DNA from: a virus
Virus record (IMG/VR): IMGVR_UViG_3300037089_000776
Location: 1-33,856 of that record
Length of the DNA: 33,856 bases
Reading direction: 5' to 3' (one strand)
Shown: piece after piece, positions 1 through 7,022 of the stretch
How the letters are laid out: each line of letters begins with the position of its first letter
How positions within the stretch are numbered: the stretch's first letter is position 1
Translations under genes and position numbers: made by a program
The notes under the pieces: generated by a model
What the model saw: only the letters and a program-made list of their open reading frames with translations
Told to the model about the DNA's origin: nothing
Database searches by the model: none

Positions 1-95
1 TGTTTGCCATCTATGTATAATGTTTATAGCACTACCAATATAACATCTTTCTGGATGTACAATTGATTGAATTTTATATATACCAGTTATTGCCA
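1..95 (-). CDS. GIY-YIG endonuclease, N-terminal part (cut by window edge)
   Basis: An open frame starts with ATG at 95-93, three bases after the stop of the tail-fibre gene, and runs off the left edge after 31 codons. It opens MAITGIYKIQS and continues with CYIGSA and an Arg (IIHRW) at the spacing of the GIY-YIG nuclease core: GIY strand, YIG strand, then the helix Arg. This family includes free-standing phage homing endonucleases (Seg type) that cut DNA and spread by recombination. Placement directly behind a structural gene and in the same orientation fits a mobile endonuclease gene read through from the fibre. The C-terminal half with the catalytic Glu and DNA-binding region is outside the window, so activity cannot be judged. 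Confidence 0.72.
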
Positions 96-98
96 TTG

Positions 99-2141
99 TT
101 AACAATTATAATTTCTCATATAATTCAAATCCAGTTTTAATTGGTCAACTTCTTTTTTTAATGTTTTCACAGCTTCAATTAATAGAGCACCCAGCTTGTC
201 ATATTTAAGACCAAGTTTATCATCAGTAATACCATATTTAGCATCATTTTCATCTGGAATACTATGTGAAACAACTACAGGAAGTATTTTTTGCACATCT
301 TGTGCAATTAAACCTATTTGATTTTCATGTAATTCATCATTACATAATTCATAACAAATGCCTTGTAATTTCATCACTGTTGATAATGCACCCATAATTG
401 GTTTAATACAAGTTTTTAAACGACAATCTGATGTTGCAATCATATCCACACCAACAAAACAACCAGAAGCACACACAACACCTGCAGAAGTTATTCTCAT
501 TCTTTCAGGAGGTATATCTCCTGGACCAGTTGTATTTCGTGTGAAAAACACTAAATCACCGAATGTATTTCCAGCAGTACTTGTATTAACAAGTGCAATA
601 TAAGCTGGTGATGAATCAGTAGATGAAGTAATATATCCAAATCCAATTCCTTGTACTGCACCAGCAGTCCACTCAAGATTACCAATTGAGATATATCTTC
701 CTGCAAGTAATGATGTTGGTGCAGTATTATTACCACCTACTTGTATATTTAATTTTGAATAAGGTGTAGCAGTAGTACCAATACCGACATTACCAGCAGC
801 ATTTTGTAATATAATTGAACCACCATCAGCAACATTATATTCAATTGTTTGAAGTGCAACACATCTATTTCCAATAGCAGCAGCACCTATAACATTAAAT
901 CTTAATCCAAATGGATTTGAACCAGCAACTTCACACGAACTAATAAAAAATGTATTTCTTGCTGATGTATCAGTTTTTACAAATCCTGAAGATGTTTGCA
1001 AAACAGAAACTGGTATTACTCCAACACCAACACAGCCTGTAAATACTGGTGAAGAAATAGGTGCATATGTATTAGCTAAATTTCCACCCAAACATAATGC
1101 ATTTCCAGCAGTCGTTGCACATAGTGCAGTACCACCAACAGCTAAGAAACATGCGGGTACACAACCACAAAGTGCTGATGAATTAGTAGCAGTAGCATTA
1201 ATACCTAAATAGGTTAATGCCAAACATGTACCATTTTCAATAAACTTAACGGCATTTGCAGAAGTTGAAGCACAAACAAGTGGAGAACAAATACAAGTTG
1301 AACCCAAATGAACTGGACCACACAAACATGTACTACCAATAATAATTGGTGAAGATATACAAGTTGAACCTAAAACAATTGGACCACAAACACAGGTTGA
1401 ACCTATGGAAATTGGTGTGCAAACACAAGTACTACCAAAAACAATTGGTGAGCAAGCACAAGTTGTTCCAATTACTATTGGTGAACAAACTTTTGTCGAA
1501 CCTGATATGATAGGAGAACATACTGCTGTTCCAAAATAACCACAAGCACCACAATGAATAGGTGAACACGAAGATGTACTAAATAAACCTATTGGAGAAC
1601 AAACACAAGTTGAACCAATAATTATTGGACTTATAGCACAAGTACTGCCACAAGTAATTGGAGAGCATATACAGGTACTACTGAGAATTATTGGACCGCA
1701 AACACATGTTGAACCTATTGTAATTGGTGAAGTAGCACAAGATGTACCACAAATTATTGGTGAGCATATTTTTGTGCTTCCGGTTATTGTTGGAGAACAT
1801 ACATATGTACTTGCTTTAATATTACCTGTAATTGACAAACTCGTACCATCAAAGGTCATATTTGGATTTGAACAAATTTTTGTTCCCGAAACATATGTGC
1901 CAACACCATTTGCAGTTGAACCTGTCCAAGAAATACCACTACCGGAAGATGTACCAGATAAAATAGTACCATCACTTTTAAAATATGCTATTGATGTTTC
2001 TGCAGTTTTAGCCGAAACATTTGTTAATTTAATTTTTGGACTAATGGTACATGCTGATGCACAAACAGTTGTACCACTAAGGATTGATGAAGCGTAAACG
2101 CTTTGAATACTAATGGAACTATCGAACTCTAATAAATTCAT
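99..2141 (-). CDS. Tail fibre with 11-residue cysteine repeats and C-terminal S74 chaperone domain
   Basis: This 680-residue virion fibre is probably a host-recognition appendage. Residues about 571-680 form an S74 intramolecular chaperone: they begin SDCRLKTCIKP and contain IGLIAQDVQKILP, and the family trimerises fibres and usually cleaves itself off at the Ser of the SD pair. Residues about 110-290 hold some 15 tandem 11-residue units of consensus GSTCxCSPI plus two hydrophobic residues, giving a CxC pair in most turns. That regular pattern suggests a beta-helix or beta-prism shaft. Residues 290-560 are Gly/Ala/Thr-rich with further cysteines. The gene has its own 10-mer promoter motif at 2173-2182 and lies behind the terminator of the neighbouring gene. 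The fibre role is well supported. The cysteine function (disulfide staple or metal binding) is unknown. Confidence 0.85.
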   Translation of the reverse strand: MNLLEFDSSISIQSVYASSILSGTTVCASACTISPKIKLTNVSAKTAETSIAYFKSDGTILSGTSSGSGISWTGSTANGVGTYVSGTKICSNPNMTFDGTSLSITGNIKASTYVCSPTITGSTKICSPIICGTSCATSPITIGSTCVCGPIILSSTCICSPITCGSTCAISPIIIGSTCVCSPIGLFSTSSCSPIHCGACGYFGTAVCSPIISGSTKVCSPIVIGTTCACSPIVFGSTCVCTPISIGSTCVCGPIVLGSTCISSPIIIGSTCLCGPVHLGSTCICSPLVCASTSANAVKFIENGTCLALTYLGINATATNSSALCGCVPACFLAVGGTALCATTAGNALCLGGNLANTYAPISSPVFTGCVGVGVIPVSVLQTSSGFVKTDTSARNTFFISSCEVAGSNPFGLRFNVIGAAAIGNRCVALQTIEYNVADGGSIILQNAAGNVGIGTTATPYSKLNIQVGGNNTAPTSLLAGRYISIGNLEWTAGAVQGIGFGYITSSTDSSPAYIALVNTSTAGNTFGDLVFFTRNTTGPGDIPPERMRITSAGVVCASGCFVGVDMIATSDCRLKTCIKPIMGALSTVMKLQGICYELCNDELHENQIGLIAQDVQKILPVVVSHSIPDENDAKYGITDDKLGLKYDKLGALLIEAVKTLKKEVDQLKLDLNYMRNYNC
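1272..1814 (-). repeat. About 15 in-frame 33-bp repeats coding the CxC units of the fibre
   Basis: The DNA has a 33-bp periodicity that codes residues about 110-290 of the fibre, one 11-residue unit per period. Units are imperfect. The Gly-Ser-Thr-Cys-x-Cys-Ser/Gly-Pro-Ile core is kept while the two hydrophobic residues vary, and one unit (near codon 197) is longer. Repeats of this kind can expand or contract by recombination. Confidence 0.8.
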
Positions 2142-2172
2142 ATTATATATTTATATGCCACTATTATGTACA

Positions 2173-2182
2173 TATAAATACC
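2173..2182 (-). promoter_or_regulatory. 10-mer motif GGTATTTATA before the tail-fibre gene
   Basis: On the minus strand the site reads GGTATTTATA, 31 nt before the fibre ATG and just downstream of the terminator hairpin of the preceding gene. It matches the motif found before at least nine other genes in the window and is proposed as a phage late promoter element. Confidence 0.55.
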
Positions 2183-2183
2183 A

Positions 2184-2220
2184 TAAAAAAATAAAGTAAG
2201 CCTAAATGACTTACTTTATT
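2184..2220 (-). terminator. Rho-independent terminator after the exonuclease-like gene
   Basis: The stem AATAAAGTAAG pairs with CTTACTTTATT (2190-2200 with 2210-2220) around a 9-nt loop. On the minus strand it is followed by a run of seven T. It lies 26 bases past the stop of the 2246-3067 gene and separates that gene from the fibre gene. Confidence 0.85.
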
Positions 2221-2245
2221 CAAATAATAACATGGAAATATAAAC

Positions 2246-3067
2246 CTATAGTTGTCTGAGTTCAATCATTAATTGTATGACTAAATTTGTTTGAGTTGCT
2301 GATTGTAATGCCACATATTCCTGTGCATCTTTAACTGAAACACTGCATTTGTTCCAATATTCTTTTGATACTTCCGGCATTGCCTGTAAATCTACAGTCT
2401 TTTTAAGTTGAAGATAATCTGCAATTAACATCAATGTTTCATAATTATTACCATTAAATTTCCATACATTAACAGTATCGACAATTCCGGAATCCCAAGG
2501 TTTTGCAGTTAAACATTTTTTAATCATCAATGGAATTAATTTATCTTTTCCTTCAAACTTATCTCTATATAAAATATAACGTTTAAGTAATAAAGGAATA
2601 TCATAATTACTAATATTATGTCCGCAAAATGTTAAAAAATATTGTGGAGAAGAATTTACCGCATCAGTTGATAATTGTCGTAAAACATCCATAAAAGTAG
2701 CAATGACCATATATTCATCGTCATTTGTAATTTTTTTAAAATATCTTTTAATTTCGCCATTTTCAGAACGTAATTTAGCATATGTTATTGCTATAATTTT
2801 ACAAAATTCCGGATGATAAACAGCTTTTTCCTGATATATATCTTCAACAACTAATGGAGTTTCATTTATTACCATACCTCCACTATAACGTTTAGTTTCA
2901 AAATCCGTACCATATTTTGTTTTAGACAAATACTTCCAACGTTCATATAATGCGGGATTTTGTTCTTTTAATATATTCAATGAAGGATATTCCAAAACTG
3001 CCTTAACATTGAAAAACAGCATATCAAATATGCTTAATGGATGAAAAACTTCTTCAAAGAGTTCCAT
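2246..3067 (-). CDS. 3'-5' exonuclease-fold protein (PolB-like/DnaQ superfamily) with missing catalytic acids
   Basis: The 273-residue protein resembles the stand-alone PolB-like 3'-5' exonucleases common in Bacteroidota. Matching landmarks are the N-terminal strand followed by EYPSL, the Exo II motif CGHNISNYDIP (H150, N151, D156) and VDTVNVWKF with D197. Two catalytic blocks are altered. The Exo I strand, normally DIET-like, reads FFNVKAV, so the DxE pair is N20/K22. The Exo III block, normally YCxxD followed by V, reads YVALQSATQT after E250, with no Asp in place. Such a protein should not bind the usual two metal ions. It may serve as a DNA-binding or regulatory pseudo-exonuclease. It has its own host-type promoter and a strong terminator. 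The fold assignment is fairly secure; loss of activity is inferred from the sequence. Confidence 0.7.
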   Translation of the reverse strand: MELFEEVFHPLSIFDMLFFNVKAVLEYPSLNILKEQNPALYERWKYLSKTKYGTDFETKRYSGGMVINETPLVVEDIYQEKAVYHPEFCKIIAITYAKLRSENGEIKRYFKKITNDDEYMVIATFMDVLRQLSTDAVNSSPQYFLTFCGHNISNYDIPLLLKRYILYRDKFEGKDKLIPLMIKKCLTAKPWDSGIVDTVNVWKFNGNNYETLMLIADYLQLKKTVDLQAMPEVSKEYWNKCSVSVKDAQEYVALQSATQTNLVIQLMIELRQL

Positions 3068-3090
3068 TGGTTTATAAATTTATTAATATA

Positions 3091-3121
3091 CAAATATATA
3101 GTATTTATGAAAAATAACAAG
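3091..3121 (-). promoter_or_regulatory. Host-type promoter CTTG-N19-TATATTTG for the exonuclease-like gene
   Basis: On the minus strand CTTG (3121-3118) is followed after 19 nt by TATATTTG (3098-3091), a full match to the Bacteroidota -7 consensus TAnnTTTG. Transcription would start about 17 nt before the ATG at 3067. The site overlaps the plus-strand 10-mer at 3100-3109, so the two promoters face away from each other over shared bases. Confidence 0.6.
3100..3109 (+). promoter_or_regulatory. 10-mer motif AGTATTTATG before the holin-like gene, on the plus strand
   Basis: The motif lies on the plus strand, 18 nt before the ATG at 3128, in the same relation as the minus-strand copies have to minus-strand genes. 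This is the best evidence that the motif is directional and tied to the downstream gene. Confidence 0.55.
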
Positions 3122-3127
3122 CATATT

Positions 3128-3484
3128 ATGGAAAATAAAATACAAACTCATGGTGTACGTAAAATATTTTTTGATTTACTTCGAGATACAAATTCTACAA
3201 AATATAGTCTTACTTTAGTTGCTTCATTGATTGGTTTATTACTACTTTCGGCAACCGTTATAATAAGTTTAATAATTATGGTTAAAGCAAAAACAATTGA
3301 CCATACACTTATTGTTGAATTAATTGGTTTTGTATTAACACTTTTAGGTTATAAAAATGGTTTTGGATTTAAAAAGAATCCACAAACTCCAATTACTAAT
3401 ACCAAAATTGACCCTTATGTAAAAGAAGAAAAATTGCCCAGAGAAAAAATTGATGATACTACCAATGATAGTATCAAACATTAA
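3128..3484 (+). CDS. Small two-helix membrane protein, candidate holin
   Basis: The 118-residue protein has a short N-terminal tail and a long hydrophobic helix (TLVASLIGLLLLSATVIISL region). A second hydrophobic stretch (LIVELIGFVLTLLGY) and a charged C-terminal tail rich in Lys, Asp and Glu follow. Size and layout suit a two-helix holin that would release the GH25 lysozyme encoded nearby. I chose the ATG at 3128 rather than 3041 or 3107, because the 10-mer at 3100-3109 would otherwise lie inside the gene or overlap its start. It is one of only two plus-strand genes. Its stop overlaps the end of the convergent gene 3474-3827 by 11 bases. Any small phage membrane protein would fit equally, so holin is a guess from context. 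Confidence 0.6.
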   Translation: MENKIQTHGVRKIFFDLLRDTNSTKYSLTLVASLIGLLLLSATVIISLIIMVKAKTIDHTLIVELIGFVLTLLGYKNGFGFKKNPQTPITNTKIDPYVKEEKLPREKIDDTTNDSIKH

Positions 3485-3827
3485 AAATAAACCGAAGTAT
3501 TTTGCTTAAACCAGTTTGTTTATTTTTTAAATTATCATATATATTTTTAACATCTTCAAAACCATATGATTCCAATATTTTTAAAGTAAATTTTTGTGTA
3601 CTTTTATCATGTTTAAGAATATAACGAATATATTTACTTTTTTGAATATTTAGTCTCATTTTTTTTGCTTCTATTTCAGCAAGTAAATCCTCACCGACTT
3701 CCTGAAATTCATTAGCAATTTTAGCTTTATTTCTTTTGGTATCATCTTGGAGAAAATTTGAAAATGATTTAATATCAATATTTTCATCATCAGAATCAAT
3801 AGATAATATTTTCTTATCAATAGTCAT
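3474..3827 (-). CDS. Unknown 117-residue charged protein
   Basis: I do not recognise a family. The protein is acidic at the N-terminus (SDDENIDIKSF), helical and Lys/Glu-rich in the middle (GEDLLAEIEAKKMRLN), and ends in a short basic and hydrophobic segment. It starts six bases after the stop of the 171-residue gene, so the two are probably translated from one message. Its last 11 bases overlap the convergent holin-like gene. No signal peptide or membrane helix is visible. Confidence 0.6.
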   Translation of the reverse strand: MTIDKKILSIDSDDENIDIKSFSNFLQDDTKRNKAKIANEFQEVGEDLLAEIEAKKMRLNIQKSKYIRYILKHDKSTQKFTLKILESYGFEDVKNIYDNLKNKQTGLSKILRFIFNV

Positions 3828-3833
3828 AGTTGT

Positions 3834-4349
3834 TTATGCACTATGGGATGCATCAATCCTTATTGGTGGTATTGTCGTTTCGGTATCTCCGGAAATAGTA
3901 TTAGATTTTATTGTCCTCTTTTTTCTCTCTTTTTTTGTTTGATTTAAGCCATCAATAAAATTATCATTAAGTTTTTTGAACGAATTTTCTTTTAGTTCAT
4001 CCAATTCCAGAAAAAAATCTTTAGCTTTTTTTTCAAGACCTTTTTTCATTTCTTCCATTTGTGCCTTAAATTCTTCTTCTTTTTCAGCAATTTTTTTGTT
4101 TGTGTTGACTACAATATTAACAAAAAGAATCAAATCATCAATAACAACTTCAGAATTTTTAGGAAAAATTTTTAAAAGTTTACCTTCTTCAACTTCATTA
4201 ATTACTTCAATACCAATTTCATTATTTTCGTTAAATACCCAATTTTTTGGTATACCAATTTCCAGTTCATACCAGCCATTAATAGTATTTCTCGTAATTG
4301 ATGATAAGCAATTACTGATTGGTTCTAATATTGATTCAACTTCTTTCAT
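3834..4349 (-). CDS. Unknown 171-residue protein with coiled coil
   Basis: No family is recognised. The N-terminal half looks globular (GWYELEIGIPKNWVF, then a strand-rich part). Residues about 80-130 form a long Lys/Glu-rich heptad region typical of a coiled coil. The tail is basic (KKERKKRTIKSN) and then Thr/Ile-rich. Its ATG overlaps the stop of the upstream 65-residue gene as ATGA, a usual sign of coupled translation. It is likely a phage accessory or minor virion protein, but the sequence gives no clear function. Confidence 0.62.
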   Translation of the reverse strand: MKEVESILEPISNCLSSITRNTINGWYELEIGIPKNWVFNENNEIGIEVINEVEEGKLLKIFPKNSEVVIDDLILFVNIVVNTNKKIAEKEEEFKAQMEEMKKGLEKKAKDFFLELDELKENSFKKLNDNFIDGLNQTKKERKKRTIKSNTISGDTETTIPPIRIDASHSA

Positions 4350-4543
4350 TTAATTAGGTATGAAAAAAATATTGCTAATGAAATCCACAATATTATTTTT
4401 TCAATTGATGTTAAAATAAATTTAGTATCCTTATTTAATTTAAACCTTCCATACACTTTTATTGTTAAATCACTTAAAATATAAACCATAAAAATGATGG
4501 AAGATATAAACAAAAACTTATATATTTCAGCAAATATATTCAT
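4346..4543 (-). CDS. 65-residue protein with two membrane helices
   Basis: This short gene begins MNIFAEIYKFLF with ATG at 4543, one base after the stop of the 101-residue gene. GGAGAA just before it is one of the few Shine-Dalgarno-like sequences in the window. A longer frame reaching 4738 would run through the proline-rich gene out of frame, so I take the short start. Two hydrophobic segments (FLFISSIIFMVYILSDL and IILWISLAIFFSYLI) flank a basic loop. It could be a holin, antiholin or other lysis-timing protein, given the nearby holin-like and lysozyme genes. Function is not shown by the sequence. Confidence 0.65.
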   Translation of the reverse strand: MNIFAEIYKFLFISSIIFMVYILSDLTIKVYGRFKLNKDTKFILTSIEKIILWISLAIFFSYLIK

Positions 4544-4544
4544 A

Positions 4545-4850
4545 TTATTCTCCGTGAGTCTGACCCGGATGTACTTGTCCTGCTGGTGCTGGTACAGGTG
4601 GTCCAGCAACAGGTCCTCCTGCATTTGGTACTGGTGGTGTTCCCGGTACTGGTGCAGGTTGTTGAAAGTATTGTTGAACAAGAACCAATTCTGCGTTAAA
4701 AAAACTAATATTTGCAAGTCTTTGAGACATCTCATCAATTTTTTGTCTATAATTCATATTTGGGTCTTGTGCAAGACGTATTAATTCAAGTTCTTCATAA
4801 TATTTATCATTACTTATTTTATTAATAAGGTCAATTTTTAAATCTGCCAT
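4545..4850 (-). CDS. Small helical protein with Pro/Gly/Ala-rich tail
   Basis: Of 101 residues, the first 60 are helical and charged (DKYYEELELIRLAQDP, then YRQKIDEMSQRL). The last 40 are dominated by Pro, Gly, Ala and Val (PAPVPGTPPVPNAGGP) and are probably disordered. I do not recognise a family. Similar short proteins with a proline-rich tail occur among phage virion and assembly factors, but that is only a resemblance. The gene leads a four-gene run (4850 to 3474) and has a host-type promoter about 40 nt upstream with the CTCTTG box. Confidence 0.65.
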   Translation of the reverse strand: MADLKIDLINKISNDKYYEELELIRLAQDPNMNYRQKIDEMSQRLANISFFNAELVLVQQYFQQPAPVPGTPPVPNAGGPVAGPPVPAPAGQVHPGQTHGE

Positions 4851-4889
4851 GTTAGTAATCTGATTTTAATAGAATTATTTTTGCGCACA

Positions 4890-4931
4890 TAAAAGTACAA
4901 TAATTAAATACTAAGTGCAAGAGTTTTTATA
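4890..4931 (-). promoter_or_regulatory. Host-type promoter with upstream 16-nt box: CTTG-N20-TACTTTTA
   Basis: On the minus strand TATAAAAACTCTTGCA (4931-4916) contains CTTG. After 20 nt comes TACTTTTA (4897-4890), one base off TAnnTTTG. The 16-nt box is identical to the one before the SbcCD fusion gene. An AGTATTTA core (4913-4906) also lies in the spacer. The predicted leader to the ATG at 4850 is about 33 nt. Confidence 0.55.
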
Positions 4932-5349
4932 CGATTTCAAGAATATTTTTTTCCTGATTTATTGATGTATCAAAAATATTATATATCTCTATCATCGTAT
5001 TAATGATGTTTTTATTCTTTTGGTTATCAATTTCAAATATATTTCTCCAAAATTTTTCATAATATGCAAGAGATACTTCCTGAGTTTCTTTTTTATAAAA
5101 CTGATGATAGAAAAAATCAAAAAAATAATTTCTTAAACCAGTATTTTTACTAAAATCAATATTTTCTTTTTTAAATTCATCACAAACCTTATTAAAACAC
5201 CAATTGTAATGATTTTTTATATCATTATCATCACTAAGAGTTTCACTATCAAGATAAAAATCAACAATATAATTAAGTAAATTAATTGTAAAATCTTTAT
5301 AAATTTCAACCCTGTCTTTTACGATAATATATTTTTGACTACTGCCCAT
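4927..5349 (-). CDS. Unknown 140-residue aromatic-rich protein
   Basis: No family is recognised. The protein is mostly helical, with many Phe, Tyr and Trp residues (YFFDFFYHQFYKKE), and ends in EKNILEIV. It starts two bases after the stop of the GH25 lysozyme gene, so it is probably co-transcribed with lysis functions. The 16-nt promoter box of the next unit overlaps its final codons. It has no signal peptide and no clear membrane helix. Confidence 0.62.
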   Translation of the reverse strand: MGSSQKYIIVKDRVEIYKDFTINLLNYIVDFYLDSETLSDDNDIKNHYNWCFNKVCDEFKKENIDFSKNTGLRNYFFDFFYHQFYKKETQEVSLAYYEKFWRNIFEIDNQKNKNIINTMIEIYNIFDTSINQEKNILEIV

Positions 5350-5351
5350 AA

Positions 5352-6038
5352 TTAAAATGAATTAAAAAAATCGCTTTTCATGATACTTAAATCAATATCA
5401 CCAGTATAACCATTAACTCGTCCGATTTCTGTAAATTGCCAGATTTTCCAATCTGTCCAGCCATTTGGAATTTTTGGTAAACTAACTTCTGGATTGTTTA
5501 AATATGCAGCAATCCATAAAGGATTTTTACCAAATATTGGACTTGCATTAGTATCAAAAAAACTTTTATATGTGTATATAATAACATTAATGTTTTGTTC
5601 GGATAATTTTTGAATAAAAGTACCGATAAACCTATTCATATGGTCAACTTTATTGGTCCAGATATTATAATTTGAATATGCCTCAATATCCAATACTAAT
5701 GGTAATGTAACTTCAGGTAAAAGATTTATATGTGTTAAAACATTTTGTACTTCATCGTTAGCATCATTTTCCGGAAGATTGACATTTCCTGGTCGGGCAA
5801 AATGATAATAACCAACTTTAACACCATTTTTTAACGCACTAAGAACTCTTGCATTTAAATTATAAATATTATCTTCATGGTAACTATTTCCTTCTGTTAT
5901 TTTAATAAAAGCAAATTCAACACCAAAATCATGTGCCTTTTTCCAATTAATATCTTTTTGGTATTTGGAACAATCAATTCCAAGAACACATTCCAATTCA
6001 TTTAATCGTTTATTTGATATTGTTGTTACCATTGTCAT
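5352..6038 (-). CDS. GH25 lysozyme (phage endolysin)
   Basis: This 228-residue muramidase cleaves the beta-1,4 bond between N-acetylmuramic acid and N-acetylglucosamine in peptidoglycan. The GH25 landmarks are all present: GIDCSKYQ at the first strand (D22), VGYYHFARPGN, then LVLDIEAY with D117 and E119 as the acidic pair, and WIAAY and WKIWQFTE near the end. The fold fills the chain, so there is no separate wall-binding domain. No signal peptide is visible, so release would need a holin such as the candidates at 3128-3484 or 4346-4543. It follows the Vsr-like endonuclease gene by three bases and is probably read from the promoter motif before that gene. Confidence 0.93.
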   Translation of the reverse strand: MTMVTTISNKRLNELECVLGIDCSKYQKDINWKKAHDFGVEFAFIKITEGNSYHEDNIYNLNARVLSALKNGVKVGYYHFARPGNVNLPENDANDEVQNVLTHINLLPEVTLPLVLDIEAYSNYNIWTNKVDHMNRFIGTFIQKLSEQNINVIIYTYKSFFDTNASPIFGKNPLWIAAYLNNPEVSLPKIPNGWTDWKIWQFTEIGRVNGYTGDIDLSIMKSDFFNSF

Positions 6039-6041
6039 AAT

Positions 6042-6926
6042 TTATATTAATGCTTTTAATTTATTTTCAATATCTTCATCATATTTTATTCTTATGAGAT
6101 TTATATCATTTTTATTACAAAATTCTTTTTTTATTTTATCTCTTTCTTGTCGTATTTTCAATCCCTTTTCTCCCCCAAAATATTTAACCGTTTTAAAATG
6201 TTGTTTTCCATCATATTCAATTAATGTATTATAGTCAGGCAAATAAAAATCAAAATATAATGAACGTTCATTAATACACCCATCAAATTTTTTCTGATAT
6301 TCATAATTTAAATTATTTTTTATTAAAAATTGATTAATTTTAATTTCACCTTTTGGTTGTTTGCATTTAGGACATCCTTGACCATAAATATGATTATGTG
6401 GTGTTTGTGAAAAAATACCATGTTTAGGACATATAATATCTATCTTAATTTTATTACCCACATAATTAACCAATGAATAATCATATTTATTATTATGTAT
6501 TTTATTTACATTTTGAATAAATTCATCAGATGTTGGTTTATATTTTTTTGCACATTTTGGACATCCTTGACCATTCAAATGGTCTTTTGGTTTTTGTAAA
6601 AATTTACCATGTTTATAACAAATTATTTCAATTTTATGGTTTGCATTAAAATATTGTACCAACGAATAATCATATTTATTATTATGTACATTATTTGCTT
6701 TAATAATATATTCTTCTGTTGTGGGTTTATATTTATTACTACATTTTGAACATCCTTGACCATTTAAATGATTATTAGGTCTTTGTTCAAAAATACCGTG
6801 TTCGGGACAAATAATTTTTATTTTTGTTGAATTATCAATATAATTTACAATCGAATAATCATATTTATTTTCATGAATATTTTTTGCTCTTTCAATAAAT
6901 TCAATATTTGTTAGGTTTATGCCCAT
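6042..6926 (-). CDS. Vsr-like (EDxHD-type) homing endonuclease with three DUF723-like repeats
   Basis: Three repeats of about 60 residues each carry KYDYS, an IICxxHGxF core and a closing GQGCxKC, which look like small zinc-binding DNA-recognition modules. The C-terminal part has FDFYLPDYN, LIEYDGKQHF and a following RDKIKK, the layout of Vsr-fold endonucleases related to the EDxHD homing family. The enzyme would cut a site in a phage lacking the gene. I start it at ATG 6926 (MGINLTN). The 10-mer at 6940-6949 lies 13 nt upstream, whereas the longer frame starting at 6965 would include the motif. It sits alone between a strong terminator and the lysozyme gene. It shares its nuclease part with the gene at 23168-24046 but has different repeats. 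Confidence 0.83.
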   Translation of the reverse strand: MGINLTNIEFIERAKNIHENKYDYSIVNYIDNSTKIKIICPEHGIFEQRPNNHLNGQGCSKCSNKYKPTTEEYIIKANNVHNNKYDYSLVQYFNANHKIEIICYKHGKFLQKPKDHLNGQGCPKCAKKYKPTSDEFIQNVNKIHNNKYDYSLVNYVGNKIKIDIICPKHGIFSQTPHNHIYGQGCPKCKQPKGEIKINQFLIKNNLNYEYQKKFDGCINERSLYFDFYLPDYNTLIEYDGKQHFKTVKYFGGEKGLKIRQERDKIKKEFCNKNDINLIRIKYDEDIENKLKALI

Positions 6927-6939
6927 AATATTACTTTCA

Positions 6940-6949
6940 TATAAATACT
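6940..6949 (-). promoter_or_regulatory. 10-mer motif AGTATTTATA before the Vsr-like endonuclease gene
   Basis: A perfect copy of the proposed late promoter element lies 13 nt before the ATG at 6926 and after the terminator at 6987-7013. It can also supply the lysozyme gene downstream. Confidence 0.6.
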
Positions 6950-6986
6950 TTTCAATATGAAACATTTGGTATCATAGTTATCACAT

Positions 6987-7013
6987 AAAAAAAAAGGCAT
7001 CTGAAAAGATGCC
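6987..7013 (-). terminator. Strong Rho-independent terminator after the 1100-residue gene
   Basis: A perfect 7-bp stem GGCATCT/AGATGCC closes a 4-nt loop. On the minus strand it is followed by nine T. It lies within 40 bases of the stop of the 7023-10325 gene. The plus strand also has a T run, so it may work in both directions. Confidence 0.92.
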
Positions 7014-7022
7014 TTTTTTATT

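Noticed and set aside
1272-1814. CRISPR-like array with 33-bp periodicity
   Set aside because: The units are imperfect, have no spacers, stay in one reading frame and code a regular 11-residue protein repeat within the fibre gene.
1774-2097. Plus-strand open frame of 107 codons opposite the fibre gene
   Set aside because: It is the complement of the repetitive, low-complexity fibre sequence, with no promoter or recognisable product. Several similar frames opposite the FN3-repeat genes were dropped for the same reason.
3041-3127. Start of the holin-like gene at 3041 or 3107
   Set aside because: The first would place the gene over the start of the divergent gene and through its promoter. The second would put the ATG inside the 10-mer motif itself.
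4544-4738. Longer N-terminus for the 65-residue membrane protein
   Set aside because: The extra codons overlap the proline-rich gene in another frame and give a Gln/His/Leu-rich nonsense-like stretch. The ATG at 4543 has a GGAGAA just upstream and directly follows the previous stop.
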